DNA of 64,000 nucleotides, taken from Rostratula benghalensis (taxonomy: Eukaryota; Chordata; Aves; Charadriiformes; Rostratulidae). Below are positions 24,230 to 35,614 of this stretch, one piece after another. The position numbers were made by a program, and so were the translations under genes. The stretch covers positions 967,530-1,031,529 of the forward strand of contig VXAI01000195.1 in the NCBI GenBank assembly GCA_013399305.1, given 5' to 3'. How positions within the stretch are numbered: position 1 is the stretch's first letter; every line of letters begins with the position of its first letter. The notes below the pieces were generated by a model, which worked only from the letters and a program-made list of their open reading frames with translations, did no database searches and was not told the DNA's origin.

Positions 24230-24842
24230 TCACTGACATTAGCTTACATTTATTTACACTGAATTTCATCTTCTGTTTTATTGTCAGTAACTCTGTCTCA
24301 GAAGATCCTCCAGAGCTTTTCACCGTCAGTGTTAGATTTCATGATCCTGAATAATTTTGTCTCATAGGCAAACACTGTCACTTCATTATTCACCACTTTT
24401 CCAGATCATTGATAGTGTTGCACGGTAGAGATCTCAGGACAGGCCTCCAAGGAAACCCAGTGGCTGGTCTTCAACAAACACGAACACCAATCACAACCTT
24501 GCAAACTCTATAGCATCACAATATCTCCAAGTGCCTTTTGTCAGAGACCTTGAATGTAACTTTCAGAAAATGCAATTTAAGTACGGCAGCCAGGCCTGGA
24601 CCTGTGTTGACACCTTCAAAGAAATCTAATAGATTTATTAGATATAACTTCACCTGGAGAAGCCATGTTGAATCTTCCCCAATATATCTAGATCTACCTG
24701 GGCTCCTGTTAATTCTGTTGTATATTACATTTTCTCCTGATTTGCCTATCACAGAGAGCACACTTACTTGTCTTCAGTTCCTTATGCCCTTTTTCAAGAA
24801 AAATGATGTCGTATTTTCTGGCTCCTACACCACTTAGTGCCA
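24230..24842 (-). mobile_element. Ancient CR1/L3-like LINE fragment (RT domain), minus strand
   Basis: Reading upwards on the plus strand, the sequence follows the reverse complement of the RT region of ancient sauropsid CR1-type LINEs almost block by block. ACACTGAATTTCATCTTCTG is near 24258 and GAAGATCCTCCAGAGCTTTTCAC near 24301. TCATGATCCTGAATAATTTTGTCTC is near 24339, corresponding to the 'K-F-A-D-D' side, followed by TTTTCCAGATCATTGATAG near 24399. CACCTTCAAAGAAATCTAATAG is near 24610, and GAGAAGCCATGTTGAATCTTCCCCAA near 24657, the 'G-F-x-K' block. TAATTCTGTTGTATATTAC is near 24710. Numerous indels and stops are present. Its divergence is much greater than that of the 26.5 kb CR1. Confidence 0.75.
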
Positions 24843-26520
24843 TGTTGGAGGAGAGTGCAGGAAAGCTGGAATAAGGAGTGATATTTTATCTTGCAGCCTC
24901 ATGAGAAATGAGAACTACCTCAGCAGCCCCTCCATCAGGTTATGCAAGTGAATCGGTGCAATTTGCCAAACCCCAAGTTAGCAGCTGTGTAGACACAGAT
25001 TTACACGTTTACACTCATCTGAGCAGGCTGAGATGCAGGCAAGGGCAAGGACAGGATTCGCTCTTAGCCCCTTAAAGGGACCAGTCCACATCTGCACTTG
25101 GGAACAGCTGTAAGAGAAATGGGTTCACGTGTATGTTGGCACCACCTGTCTCTAACTTGACCATTTGTAGTCATGTGGACCATCTCACTACTAAACCAAA
25201 CAGGATTTATGAAGAACTGTGCCCAAGAAACTGCAAAAGGTCCTTCAAGCTTTCTTCTTTTACCCAGAACATGCCACTGTGGTTTTTATTACCAGCACCC
25301 CAACTTGCCTTCTCCATCTCCCCAACAGCATAACGCAAGGATGATCGTGGTGTTCCAGACCACTGGTCCTTCTATTCTGAAGTCCTGTTTTTAGTAGTTG
25401 TCATAACTCTGGCAATTTCCCTTGTGTCAGGAGAATATCCTCTCTCCTTCAACTGGTTCAATGTCAGAGATCTTTAGTCTAATCATGGTGTTCTGGAATT
25501 CTGGCCTAGTTAACAGGAGGTCGTAGATGCTCATTAGCTCTAGTCTTCTCACTGTCACCCCAGACATGCTGAAGAGAGTTCCTGAAGCACATTGCACCCA
25601 CCCTGGGCTGGCTTCCAGTACACCCTGTACACAATTTGAAATGCTCATTTGGGTAAGAATTTGAAGGCTTTGGTACAAGGCAAATGGGATCTGGCCTGCT
25701 CATTGCAACCTGCCTCTGCATTTGTCCTGAGTTTCTGGAGTGGACATACCATGCCACAGAAGACCTTGATCACCCCTTATTTGAAGTGGGACTGTCTGGC
25801 CTCATGACCTCTACTGGCGGTGGTGGCATTGGTGTGATCTTAGCAGAAGGAGAACCTCCTAAATGTACCTCCGTGACATCAGGTTTATCATCTGCCACAT
25901 CACTGTGGCTCCATAATGAACTTCTCCATCGCTATTTACCCATCATAGAGGTACTTTCAGACTGTCCTTGTAACATTGTTCAAATTTTTCAACCACTTCT
26001 TGTCTGTATCCATTATTATATTCTTTACATAATCACTACCAGCAAAAGCAATGGTCTCAGCTGAGCTGACCCATTAGCAGATCAAGGTTAATTACTTGTG
26101 GTTTCTTTTCCAAAGCCACCAGTCACTAAGTAATGTTGAGTTAAAGTGTACATCACTAGTAACTGATGAAACTTGCTTTTAGTGCCAGGTCCCCACTCTC
26201 ACTCCAGATCTAATTTCCTTCTGCTGCCTGTTCCAAGCTTCTGATCCTTCTCTTTTTCTCAAATGCTTCTTAGTCTTGAATATGTTCCCTGGAGTTGCTC
26301 CCTCCTTACCTTCATGGCCACAAGGCCCATCTGCAGCTTCCTGCGGATACCTGTTCACCACGCGGGCATTGTTGAAATTGTTCAATAGACAGACAGGAGA
26401 CACATCCTCTTGACATGCTGAAACCACCTCCTGCTCCAGCAAGAGGGTCCTCAAACCAAGCAGGTAGTGCTTATTCAGAGAGCTGTGACCAGCTCATGCC
26501 TGGTAGGAAAGACTGGGAAA
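24843..26520. other. Non-coding DNA with a possible L2-like remnant
   Basis: Most of this stretch is unrecognised. The part around 25600-25740 (CTGGGCTGGCTTCCAG, then CAATTTGAAATGCTCAT and AAGGCTTTGGTACAAGG) resembles the late ORF2 block 'W-L-P-V-x-x-R-I-x-F-K-I-L-x-L-x-x-K-A-L' of L2-type LINEs on the plus strand. The match is weak. Confidence 0.3.
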
Positions 26521-27819
26521 AGAATCATAGAATCATTCAGGTTGGAAAAGACCCTTGGGATCATTGAGTCCAACCATCAGCCCCACTCTACAAATTCCTC
26601 CCCTACACCACATCCCCCAATACCATATCTCAACCACTCTCAAACACATTCAGGGATGGGACCTCAACCCCCTTCCTGGGCAGCCCATTCCAGGGTCTGA
26701 CCACTCTTTCTGGGAAAAATTATTTCCTAATGTTCAGCTTAAACCTACCCTGGTGTAGCTTGAAGTCATTCCCTCTCCTTCTATTGCTAATTACCTGTGA
26801 GAAGAGATCAGCACCAACAATGACCTACATTGTCCTTTCAAGTAGTTGTAGAGAGTGATGAGGTCTCCTCTCAGCCTCCTCTTCCTCAAACTAAACAGTC
26901 GCAGCTCCTTCCATCACTCTCCACAAGATTTGTTCTTCAGGCCCTTCCCCAGCTCCATTGCCTTCCTCTGCACTGGCTCCAGCCCCTCGAGAACTCTCTT
27001 GTGTTGAGGTGCCCAGAACTGGACACAAGACTCAAGGTGTGGCCTCACCGGAGCTGAGCACAGGGGGACAATCCCCTCCCTACTTTTGCTGGTCACACTA
27101 TTTTTCATACAAGCCAGGATGCCGTGGGCCTTCTTGCCCACCTGGGCACACTGCTGGCTCATGTTCAGCCGCTTGTCAACCAGAAACCCCAGGTCCTTTC
27201 CTGCCAGGCAGCTCCAGCCACCCTGCCCCAGGCCTGTAGCCATGCGTGGGGTTGTTGTGGCCCAAGTGCAGGACCTGGCATTTGACCTTCCTGAAGCTCA
27301 TCCCATTGACATTGGCCCATCCATCCAATCTATCCAAGTCCCTCTGTAGAGCTTCCCTGCCCTCATGGAGATCAACACTACCACTTAACTTCTTGTCATC
27401 TGCAAACTTACTGATGGTACACTCTATGTCCTCGTCGAGATCATCAAGGAAGACATTAAACAGAAATGGTCCCAACACTGAGCCCTGAGTAACACCACTT
27501 GTGACCGGCTGCCAGCTGGATTTAATTCTGTTGAGCACCGCTCTTTGGGACTGTGCTCCATCCAGCAGAACATACACTCATCCAGGCCACGAGCAGCCAG
27601 CTGTTCCATGAGAATTCTGTGGGCGACAGTGTCAAATGCTTTTCAAAAGTCCAGGTATACAATATCCCCGCCCTTCCCCTCATCCAATAATTGGTTGATC
27701 TTGTCATAGAAAGATATCAGGTTCGTCAGGCAGGACCTGCCTTTCATAAACCCATGCTGACTAGGCCTGATCCCCTGGTTGTCCATTACATGGTTTGTGA
27801 TGACACGCAAGATGATCAA
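26521..27819 (-). mobile_element. CR1 LINE, 1.3 kb 5'-truncated copy, minus strand
   Basis: The 3' terminus is AGAATCATAGAATCATTCAG at 26521. It is followed (moving to higher coordinates) by the CR1 3' UTR, the ORF2 C-terminal region ('TLWSLRKRRL'-type block near 26880), and the RT domain up to about 27819, where recognisable homology ends within RT. It is the longest CR1 in the window. Its tip is nearly identical to the one at 16643. The left part of full CR1 (5' UTR, ORF1, endonuclease) is absent. Confidence 0.95.
26914..27819 (-). pseudogene. CR1 ORF2 reverse-transcriptase fragment
   Basis: Degraded RT coding sequence, distributed over at least three reading frames. In one frame (27577 to 27176) the RT motif '[17 protein letters not shown]' and the catalytic box 'KFADDKKL' are visible. 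They are followed by the thumb-type region '[17 protein letters not shown]' and '[12 protein letters not shown]'. A frame change near 27200-27240 moves to the segment with '[16 protein letters not shown]' and 'VRPHLESCVQFW'. Upstream, '[12 protein letters not shown]' lies in yet another frame. The acidic FADD pair is retained, but frameshifts preclude a functional enzyme. Confidence 0.88.
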
Positions 27820-30816
27820 GAAGAAGCTGTTATTTTAGTGTCTTATCCCGGCCTAATTTTCCCTAAACAATGAAGTTGGTGCTTTAAGCGCAATTTGTTC
27901 CTGGCATAGTTTTACTTTATTATATCTGTATTGAGATTTCTGCCCAGCTCCTGCCCCCACACCAAGCACCTCAGACATGAGAGTAAAGATTTGCCACCAG
28001 CAGGCTCTTCCTGTGACAAAGCAGAGTGTGTTTTTGCAGCCGGGATGAGAGGCAGGGAAGAAGCAGGGATGAGAGGCTGCTGTGAGTTCTCAAGTGACTG
28101 TCATTGTTTGTTTTGTAATCCTAGGTCATTGGAAGTAATTTCTAAATTGATTTGTACCCATGCAAGCATCATTGCCCCATTCAGAAAAGCTCCATTCTCC
28201 TGTGTGCCTTTTATGCAAGTGTAACTGTCTAGCAGACAGAAGTTGAATTCTATAATCTTTGTCAAGCCTTTTTTTTCCCCTGGGTTACACAGTTTGGGAT
28301 CTGTTTTGAGAAGTGGAGATTGCTCATATATCAAGGGAAGAAGTTGCCTGCCTTTAGCATGCCTATCTTGGCTGTAGCTGACTTAGATATTCTCCCATGC
28401 TGGTTTGATTTTAACTGCTACATTAATAAATCAGCAACAACAGCCCTGTTGGGGAGGAACGCAGATCATCCCCAATATGTGCCCAGAGACACTGGCTTCT
28501 GGTCCTAACCACCCAGCTGTGCCAGATGCCATGTTTTTCTGTTTCTCAGCAGATGCTGAGGACACTGAGCTGGCAGGACCAACTGTGGATCTAACTCCAC
28601 TCCAGCCATACACCGGCTCGAGCATCCAGGGTTTCAAGTCATTATAACTCCCGAGGCAGAGTCTGACTGTAAAATAGGTGCCATGGCTCCTTCTTGGAAT
28701 AAAATAGAAAAAAAAGAAGAAAAAGAGAAATAAAAAATAATGTCTGGTAGCACTAATATTCCTCCATGCGAGACTTGCAAGTGCTGAGCCTCTCATGGCA
28801 ACCTTGATTAAGAAAAACATCTTACTTTAGAGGGAGATTGAAGATCTAGAAAATACAACCAAAAAGGTGACCTCTGGGTGATAAACATAATTACTGGTGC
28901 TCCCGTGGTGCTTTATGTATGTGACTTAAAGCAGAAAAATAAAGACATGGTGTGGGATCATAAATTCAAATCTAATTCGAGAAGTAACAAAGCTTCTTGG
29001 ACGCTGGCAGAAAGTGTGAATCTGCGTTAGCTCAGGTGTCACGCTGGCTGCACTCCTCTGTTGAAAGAGCTGCTTGGTGAGTTTTTCCCATTGATTTTAG
29101 CAGAAACAAGATCAATTTTCTCTTTGGGTTCCTGTGTGGGAATGAGATTATGTTGAATATTAATTTGGCTTGCAATGGGCTCTGACTGTAATTTTCTATC
29201 AGCAAAGGAGAATTCATGTATTTCCATAAATCCAGATACTTCCATCTATTCATTCCACATATTCATAGACATTATCTCAATTCCCAGCTCTAGTTGAAAC
29301 AAAAGTTAGTTCCTTTTACAAATAAATTATTTTTCACTGGTGATGATATTTCTAATTTTTGTAGGCAAATTTATACATTTGAACAAAGGAGACAAAAAGT
29401 ATCTTTGATGTAGCAGAGCATTTCTGAGAGCCATACATAAAATAAAAGAGAAAAAGTTAGTCTGGAAAATTTAAGGAATGGGTGGGAACGATTCCAAGTT
29501 ACCTTGTGCTTAATTGAAATTCTCAGAAATGTTATTTTCTTGTTTTTCTGTGTTCAAACTGTTCTTTGAAGTATGCCTCTTCAAACTGGCATTTAATCTT
29601 TGACTGCATATATTTGTTTTTCCCTTGTAGAAATGGAAGGGCTCTTTATGGAGTTTCTTATTCTTTAGCTTCTCCTCACCTTAGTGCCTGATTTTGGTGA
29701 ATGTTGCTGGGAGGTATGATAGCACCGCTTGTATTGCTCAGAACAGGGTTTTCCCCCAGTTTCTGCTGCTGAAAATCCTCCTTGTGTGATTTCTGTTGTA
29801 GGGTGACAACCTCAGGTAGTACAAGTCTGCCTTGCTTCACTGCTCTTGAATTATCCCACATGTGGGTTTCCTTGGACACACACCTCAACAGAATTATTGT
29901 CCAATGGAAAAAAAAAAAAGAAAAAGGCTATTTTCCCAGGATTTCTGGATATCCTACAGCTTGGAGGGGCCAGTAGCTGCATGGTGGACACAAAGGTCTG
30001 GAAACACAACGTACACTCCTGGAGAGCTGGTGCTTTTTGGCATGTTGGTGCCCAGCAAGCTCCACCGGGGTGCTCTGGGGCAGCACAGGGAACACACATA
30101 CCTCTTGCCCCAGCCTAGATCCCCCTGGCTGAGCCTGGAGACCAATATGCAGCCCACTGAGGTGGGCTTGACTTTTTTTTTCCCCTGCTTTTGCAGAGCA
30201 CACAGACCAAAAAGCTACGTGACTCTGAATACTTTAAGGTGCCCAGATGCTACTCAGAGCAGCAGCTTGCTTTCACCGGGGCTGGTGGAGGTGCAGTGCT
30301 GGTGCATGACAGGAGAAGTAGCCAGGCAATGTCATGAAGGTTTTTATTCCCTGAAAGCCATTTGGCCACCTCTGCTCTCTAAAGGGAGAGCAGCACCCAG
30401 GTTACATCCAACATGTACAGCTGAAGCTTCCAAAGGCAATTCTTGCTGTGCCGTGCTTCTGCTGGTATGGCTCCAGTCCCTATGTGGCATGGGAAAGGTC
30501 ATGCTGGTTGAAAGACACCCTCTAAAACTGATCCCTAAGGCACTCAGCACCCTCAATTAGTGGCTCTACTGCCCTGTGCCCCCTTGAGAATGTCCTCGCC
30601 TCCCTCCCAGACTTGCTGCTCCTCAGCAGCATCCGAGTCTGCACGAGCCCTGCTTCGAACCGTGCTGCAATTTATTAATGACAAACACTCTTGGTGTTCC
30701 AACATGCAGGCAGAGCATCTCAGGCTTCAGTTATTGCCTGCATCTGATTTCTTGGATTAAACTGCTTTGATCAGGGATGTGCCTGACTTGTATGGAGCCA
30801 CTTGTTCTGCCCGCAG
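27820..30816. other. Unique non-coding DNA, possible intron or intergenic
   Basis: No family recognised. A 232-codon plus-strand frame at 29862-30560 is the longest in the window. It is Trp/Cys/His/Pro-rich, overlaps several reverse frames and has no recognisable domain, so I treat it as chance. A strong-looking isolated acceptor (TTTTTCCCTTGTAG, ending at 29630) has no matching donor. A-rich runs occur near 28710-28738 and 29908-29926. Confidence 0.45.
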
Positions 30817-31056
30817 TACCCTAATCGTAATAGTAGAAGTAATAATACTAATGACAATGTTGTCACAGGTGGGATATTAAAATCCACCACTGCCATAGCT
30901 CCCGGAGGAATCTTAAAAGGCACTATAATTAAGTCACAACAGACTACAGACCTGCTGCGAATGAGAGATGCAAGAAGAAAAGGTACAGACAGTATGACTT
31001 CAGTAGGGACACGCAAGAAGCCAAGGTTTACAAAACTTCTGCACAAAATAGAATAG
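30817..31056 (+). CDS. Candidate terminal coding exon, product unknown
   Basis: A 79-codon open frame ends in TAG at 31054-31056. It is immediately preceded by CTTGTTCTGCCCGCAG, a good splice acceptor with a CTGAC branch-site match about 29 nt upstream (30783-30787), and it is in phase 0 from the acceptor. The predicted tail starts Asn/Ser-rich (residues 1-14). It then contains two GGILK motifs (residues 18-22 and 30-34) and ends basic: 'RMRDARRKGTD' at 48-58 and 'TRKKPRFTKLLHKIE' at 65-79. [GS]ILK is the known SILK-type docking motif for protein phosphatase 1; KKPRF is only a poor RVxF match. No matching upstream exon was identified. Possible polyadenylation signals are ATTAAA near 31522 and AATAAA at 31663-31668. 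I cannot name the gene. Alternatives are a decayed retrocopy or a chance frame seeded by an AAT-rich stretch. Confidence 0.4.
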   Translation, partial: YPNRNSRSNNTNDNVVTGGILKSTTAIAPGGILKGTIIKSQQTTDLLRMRDARRKGTDSMTSVGTRKKPRFTKLLHKIE

Positions 31057-32744
31057 CAGGAGGTGACCTGGAATTTCTTAAGACTTGCAGGAAAAAATAG
31101 TGGGCAAAGAAGCTGCATAAGCTAATGGTACAGCCACAGGTGTACAGCACAAAAAAAGAAAAGAGACCTTCTGCAAAAATATCTCAGGGAAAAGAAAATC
31201 ATTGCAGTATAACAGGAAGGGGGGTGAAATCAATGTCGGCTCGAAGTTGTTGGCGTAATTCATAACAAGGGAAGGAAAGGGAAGTGGAGAAGGCAAGGGG
31301 GAAAAAAAAGGGACACTAGGAAAAGCCTAATTTCTTTTTAAAAAAAGCATTCTTCATAAGCAGTATACAAATGAATGTGTGAAAAATTAAATTTGTATAA
31401 AGAAGGGGTGTGAGTAGCAGGGAAGAGAATGAGCAGTGATTTATTGCCACACTGCTAATTCCCTGGGGAAAGATACGTGCAATGGAAAAGAATATAACAC
31501 TGGAAAAAGTCAAGTGTGGGTATTAAAATGTATATAGAGAAAGAAACATGATTTTGGCAACTCTCATAAGTTAATATGACCTTAGCCACTAGTAAAATAA
31601 CACCACAGATAGAAAAAAACCCCTGTATCTCCACACAGCTAAGAGATAATGGATTAAGAAGCAATAAACAATATAATTTAAAAAGAGGAATCTCTGCAGA
31701 ATGGCTGCCTTTGAAAATGGCAATTAAAATAGATTATTTGATCAAAATACGCCTCATACTTCTACACAGGAATAATGTCATTTACAGGCAGTCCTCCTGA
31801 ATTCAGTATAACTTTCTGCAGCCTGGGAAGATGCTTCCATCTACAAATATTTGTGGCAACAGGGTACCTGTGGGGGATGCAGCTCCCAGGATGTGAAATG
31901 TGAGTCTGAAGCCCCAGCATTTGGTTTCTAAGGCCATGATGGGCTGTGCCAGTTTGGAGAGAGAAGATCTCACCTATTTAGATTCCCTGAGAGATGCTCA
32001 AGGGAGAACAAAAAATTACAACCGTCTGTGCCATCTAAATAGTGTAAACAGGGGAAGGGGGGAGGATTGTTTTGTGTGGCACCAGGGGATAGAATTTGCA
32101 CTACCGTGATGGGAAGCATAAAACCCCCTGCATACCAGTGGGGAAAGGTATGTTTCAGAGAGTATCAAAAGCTTCCCCCAGCATCTGGGGCAGGCTGCAT
32201 AGGGCCACATTGGTGCTGCAGCCTGGAGACACTGAAAACTCGGTTAAACAAATCATTAGAAAACATTGAGCATGATTCATTAGAAAATATGGAGCAGGTT
32301 ATGGTCTTATTCTTGCAAAGTGAGTGGCTGTCAGAACATAATTAGTTATTTCAATCAGGCTCCCCGGTGTCAGTCATGTCTGGATTTGCCTTTCTGACTC
32401 TTCAGGGATTTCAAGTCAGCTGGTGGCAGGGAGAACCCTGGGGAGCTGTAGCTGCCCCTAGCACATGAAGGGTGCAGGGCAGCAGTGCTAGCAAGCTTTA
32501 ACAGGAAAGAGTAATAAGTACAGAGGGAAAAATGGAGACAATAGCAGCAGTGTGAAAAGGAAGGCAGTGAAGAGGCTTTTGGAGGAATAAAGGATAAATA
32601 ACTGTAAGCACTACAGCTTCTCCAGGTCATGTGCAGTCCCTTTTCCAGCCTCTGACACCCATCTAAGTGCCTGCTCTCCTATCTCCATCACCCTCAGCTT
32701 GGGCAGCTATTCTGCTCTTATTCCTAGACAATTCTATGATTCTG
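31057..32744. other. AT-rich non-coding DNA, possible 3' UTR then unique sequence
   Basis: If the exon at 30817 is real, the first 600 bp would be its 3' UTR, with an AATAAA at 31663-31668. The remainder has no recognised repeat. An ATTCTATGATTCTG sequence at 32731-32744 is identical to the CR1 terminal repeat and sits at the left edge of the next element. Confidence 0.4.
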
Positions 32745-32861
32745 CAGGAGCCGACACGGTGCTGAGGGACATGGTTTCGTGGTTGTTTTGGCAGTGTTAG
32801 GTTAATGGTTGGATTCCATCATCTTAAAGGTCCCTTCCAACCCAGATGATTCTATGATTTT
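32745..32861 (+). mobile_element. CR1 LINE 3' tip, plus strand
   Basis: CGGTGCTGAGGGACATGGTT, a GGCAGTGTTAGGTTAATGG block and CTTAAAGGTCCCTTCCAACC are characteristic of the last 110 bp of one avian CR1 subfamily. It ends GATTCTATGATTTTAT and runs directly into the opposite-strand copy at 32862. It is non-coding and severely truncated. An ATTCTATGATTCTG motif directly precedes it, as expected if it integrated into an older CR1 terminal repeat. Confidence 0.9.
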
Positions 32862-33322
32862 ATAGAATCATAGAATGATTTAGGTTGGAAAGGACCTTAA
32901 AGATCTGCAGTTCCAATCCCCTGCCACCAGCAGCGACACCTCCCACCACAGCAGGTTGCTCAAAGCCCCATCCAGCCTGGCCTTGAACACCTCCAGATGT
33001 GGGACAGTCACAGCTTGTCTGGCAACCTGGGACAATGTCTTACCACCCTCACAGGACATAATTTCTTTCCAGTATCTCATCTAAATCTCCTCTCCTTCAG
33101 TTTAAAACTGTTACCCTTCATACTGTTACTCCACTCCCTCATAAAGAGGCACTCCCCGTCTCTCCTGTCCCTTCAGGGTCTAGAAGGGGCTCTAAGGTCT
33201 CCCTGGAGCCTTCTTTTCTCCAGGCTGAGCACTCGCAATTCTCTCAGCCTGTCTTCATAGGAGAGGGGCTCCAGCCCTCACAGCATCTTTGTGGTTCTCC
33301 TCTGGACCCCTTCCAGAAGGGT
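32862..33322 (-). mobile_element. CR1 LINE 3' end, minus strand
   Basis: Begins TAGAATCATAGAATGATTTA and continues with GGTTGGAAAGGACCTTAAAG. It then shows the reverse complement of the CR1 3' UTR and the last part of ORF2 (TTCTCCAGGCTGAGCACTC near 33217; CTCTCAGCCTGTCTTCATAG near 33241) before homology fades at about 33322. The subfamily differs from the copies at 16643 and 26521, which have CAGCCCCACTC after the first block. It is joined tail to tail with the preceding copy. Confidence 0.93.
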
Positions 33323-35614
33323 CTATTTTCAATAATTCTGTTTCCAGTTGTGTGCATGTAGAAAGGATGGAAAATCATAACTTGAGTGTGCTCAGGTATT
33401 CGCTGAGCTGGCTGTCAGAAGTTACACAAGGGCCTGAACTACTCTGGTTGATGTCAGAGGGTCAGACGTGGAATTTGCAGACAATCACAGCCCAAACCAG
33501 TCCAGGAGTCTTTCTCCTTGCTCCCTGCAGGGAACACATCCCGGGACAATGAGATCTGGAGCCAGAAACTGCTGCACAGTCGCAGAACCCATAATGTCAC
33601 TGATTCTCCTTTGCAACTGAAGCAATTTTACATTTTCTGAGGCTTATTTCAGCCACTTATCTGGCTGGGACACGTGCCTGTGTATTGTTAAATCAAATCC
33701 AGAAGACACATAAGCACATGATCGCATTTCTGTTGTGTGAGATATGGAGCATGTAACACAGGTATGGTTTTATGCTGCCTATGGGAGGACAGGTGATATG
33801 TGACCTGGCACAAAGCCTGGTGGCACAAAGTTTGCACATTGATACTTTCTGGCTGGTATAAGCCAGCATTTTGAGTTTATACTGACAATATACTTACCAA
33901 TGTCTGGGTGTGATTATTTTGATCCTATAGCTCCGGTGTTTGAGTTATTGTCAAAGCGTGGCTATAAGGAGCCAAAGTGTGGCTATAAGGAGCCAAAGCC
34001 TGGCAAATGTTTGTTAGGATGGCACCTCTATTAATGGTTTCACTCCTCCATTGTCAGTCTGGGAATGTTGCTGGCCAGGAGCTGACAAAGTTTCTGCAAG
34101 TCAAACCAGTCCTTGTGCTTCTATAGAATGTACAGTTGGGGAAAAGAGATTTATATCGCATAGCAAAACCTTCTGGACCATCTTTATCCATATAGCAAGG
34201 AAAGTATGGCCCAGGAGAGAGCCTTTAGGAAGGCAGTAGAATACTCTCTCTGAGCTGGAGGGAGCATGCCACTATATAGATGCCATGTGTCTGACTGCAG
34301 TCTCATTCAGAGAATCACGATCTCAGTAGCATGGCACTGTCCCCATCCAAGAAAAAAAAAAAGAGCCAGGATTGTCTTTCTATGGGGAAAAACCAGACTC
34401 TGCCACCAGAGTAGTCTTAGGGAGATGCTGGCTCAGAGATGTTAAGTTATCCAGCTCCAGTTTCAGCTATGGCTTTGCAGATTGATCTGGCCGTGTGAAA
34501 TGTTATGTGCACAGCCATCAGCAGGGCTGGTGGAGGGAAAGTAGAGGTCGGGAGAGCCTGGGGAGACTGCAGCCCGGCTGGAGGCCTGGCTGTGCCTACC
34601 CTGGCAGCGGGAGCCATGTGTGCCCCGTGTTTGCTCACCCAGAGCTAGGAAGGCACGTGGCTGGCTCTACTCTGTCTGCTTGATTATAGTATTGATTAGC
34701 TCTGCCACTGTGCCTGCTATGAGGGAGCGAGCAGCAACAACTCATTACTGTGTGCAGCAGGCAGGAGGGTTGCAGGAGAGGATGGGAGGGTGAGGCTGGG
34801 AAAAGCAGCAGCCCAAGGAGTTGCCAAAGGACAGCCCTGGGCCAGCCTTGCCCATGGGACTTGGGTTTTCTTGCAAGACATGCGTCTGTACCCATGCATC
34901 CTTTAAATCTCTTCCCAGAGTGCCACATCAGGAGCTGTCTGTTAACCTGGTGATGATAAGACTGAGATCAAGGCATGGCTGGTTTTAAGCCCATGGCTGT
35001 TCAGCACCTCTTGAGATTTTCTGAGCTGCTTGGGCTATGCTGAGCTCTCCCCATGTGGTGGAGAAGTTCCTCTCTATGGGTGGTTTGGGTGGTCTTGCCA
35101 TGGGAGCTCTGCAGCTCTGGGGACGATGGCTTTGCAGCTGATCCCTCCTGTCCCCTCCAATGCTTGAACACAGGTTCTGTCTTCACCTGTGCCCAAAGGG
35201 CTAAGTAACCCAGGCACCTTTTTCCTAATGTGACTTAGCACAACAAGGCAGAACAATCAGAAAAAAAAAAACAAAAATCCCAACAACTTTCACAAGCAGA
35301 GCACCATCTTTTGGGGGGCTGCCAGGATTTTTCGCAGCTTTCTTCTCTGTGTAAAGCAGCAATAAGCAATGGTGGGGAGCTCCAGACGTGTCCTTGCCAT
35401 CGCACCCCACATGCATACAACAGCAGAAGGATATTTGGACACTGGGGAGGATTTCACACCGTTGTCCTCTCTCTGGGCACAGTCAGGTTAATTATGCAGA
35501 GGGTGCAAATGCTCTTCTTACCCAGGCTGGGCTGGAGCTTGCTGGGGTCCCAGAGAGCAGCCAGCCACACAGGGGAGTGTGAGGAGCTGGAGACGCTCTC
35601 CATAGATGGATTTC
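33323..35614. other. Unique non-coding DNA
   Basis: Contains the short tandem duplication at 33952-34003 (listed separately) and A runs near 34351 and 35261. No gene recognised; several overlapping frames of 60-100 codons are present on both strands between 34450 and 35620. Confidence 0.45.
33952..34003. repeat. 21-bp tandem repeat, about 2.5 copies
   Basis: CAAAGCGTGGCTATAAGGAG plus C is followed directly by the same 21-mer with one change (C to T at position 6), then by a partial third copy, CAAAGCCTGG. The near-identity of the copies shows that the duplication is recent relative to the surrounding repeats. Confidence 0.92.

Noticed and set aside
29862..30560. 232-codon plus-strand open frame, the longest in the window
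   Set aside because: Trp/Cys/His/Pro-rich, no recognisable domain, overlapped by several reverse frames, no supporting splice sites or start context. Best explained as chance.
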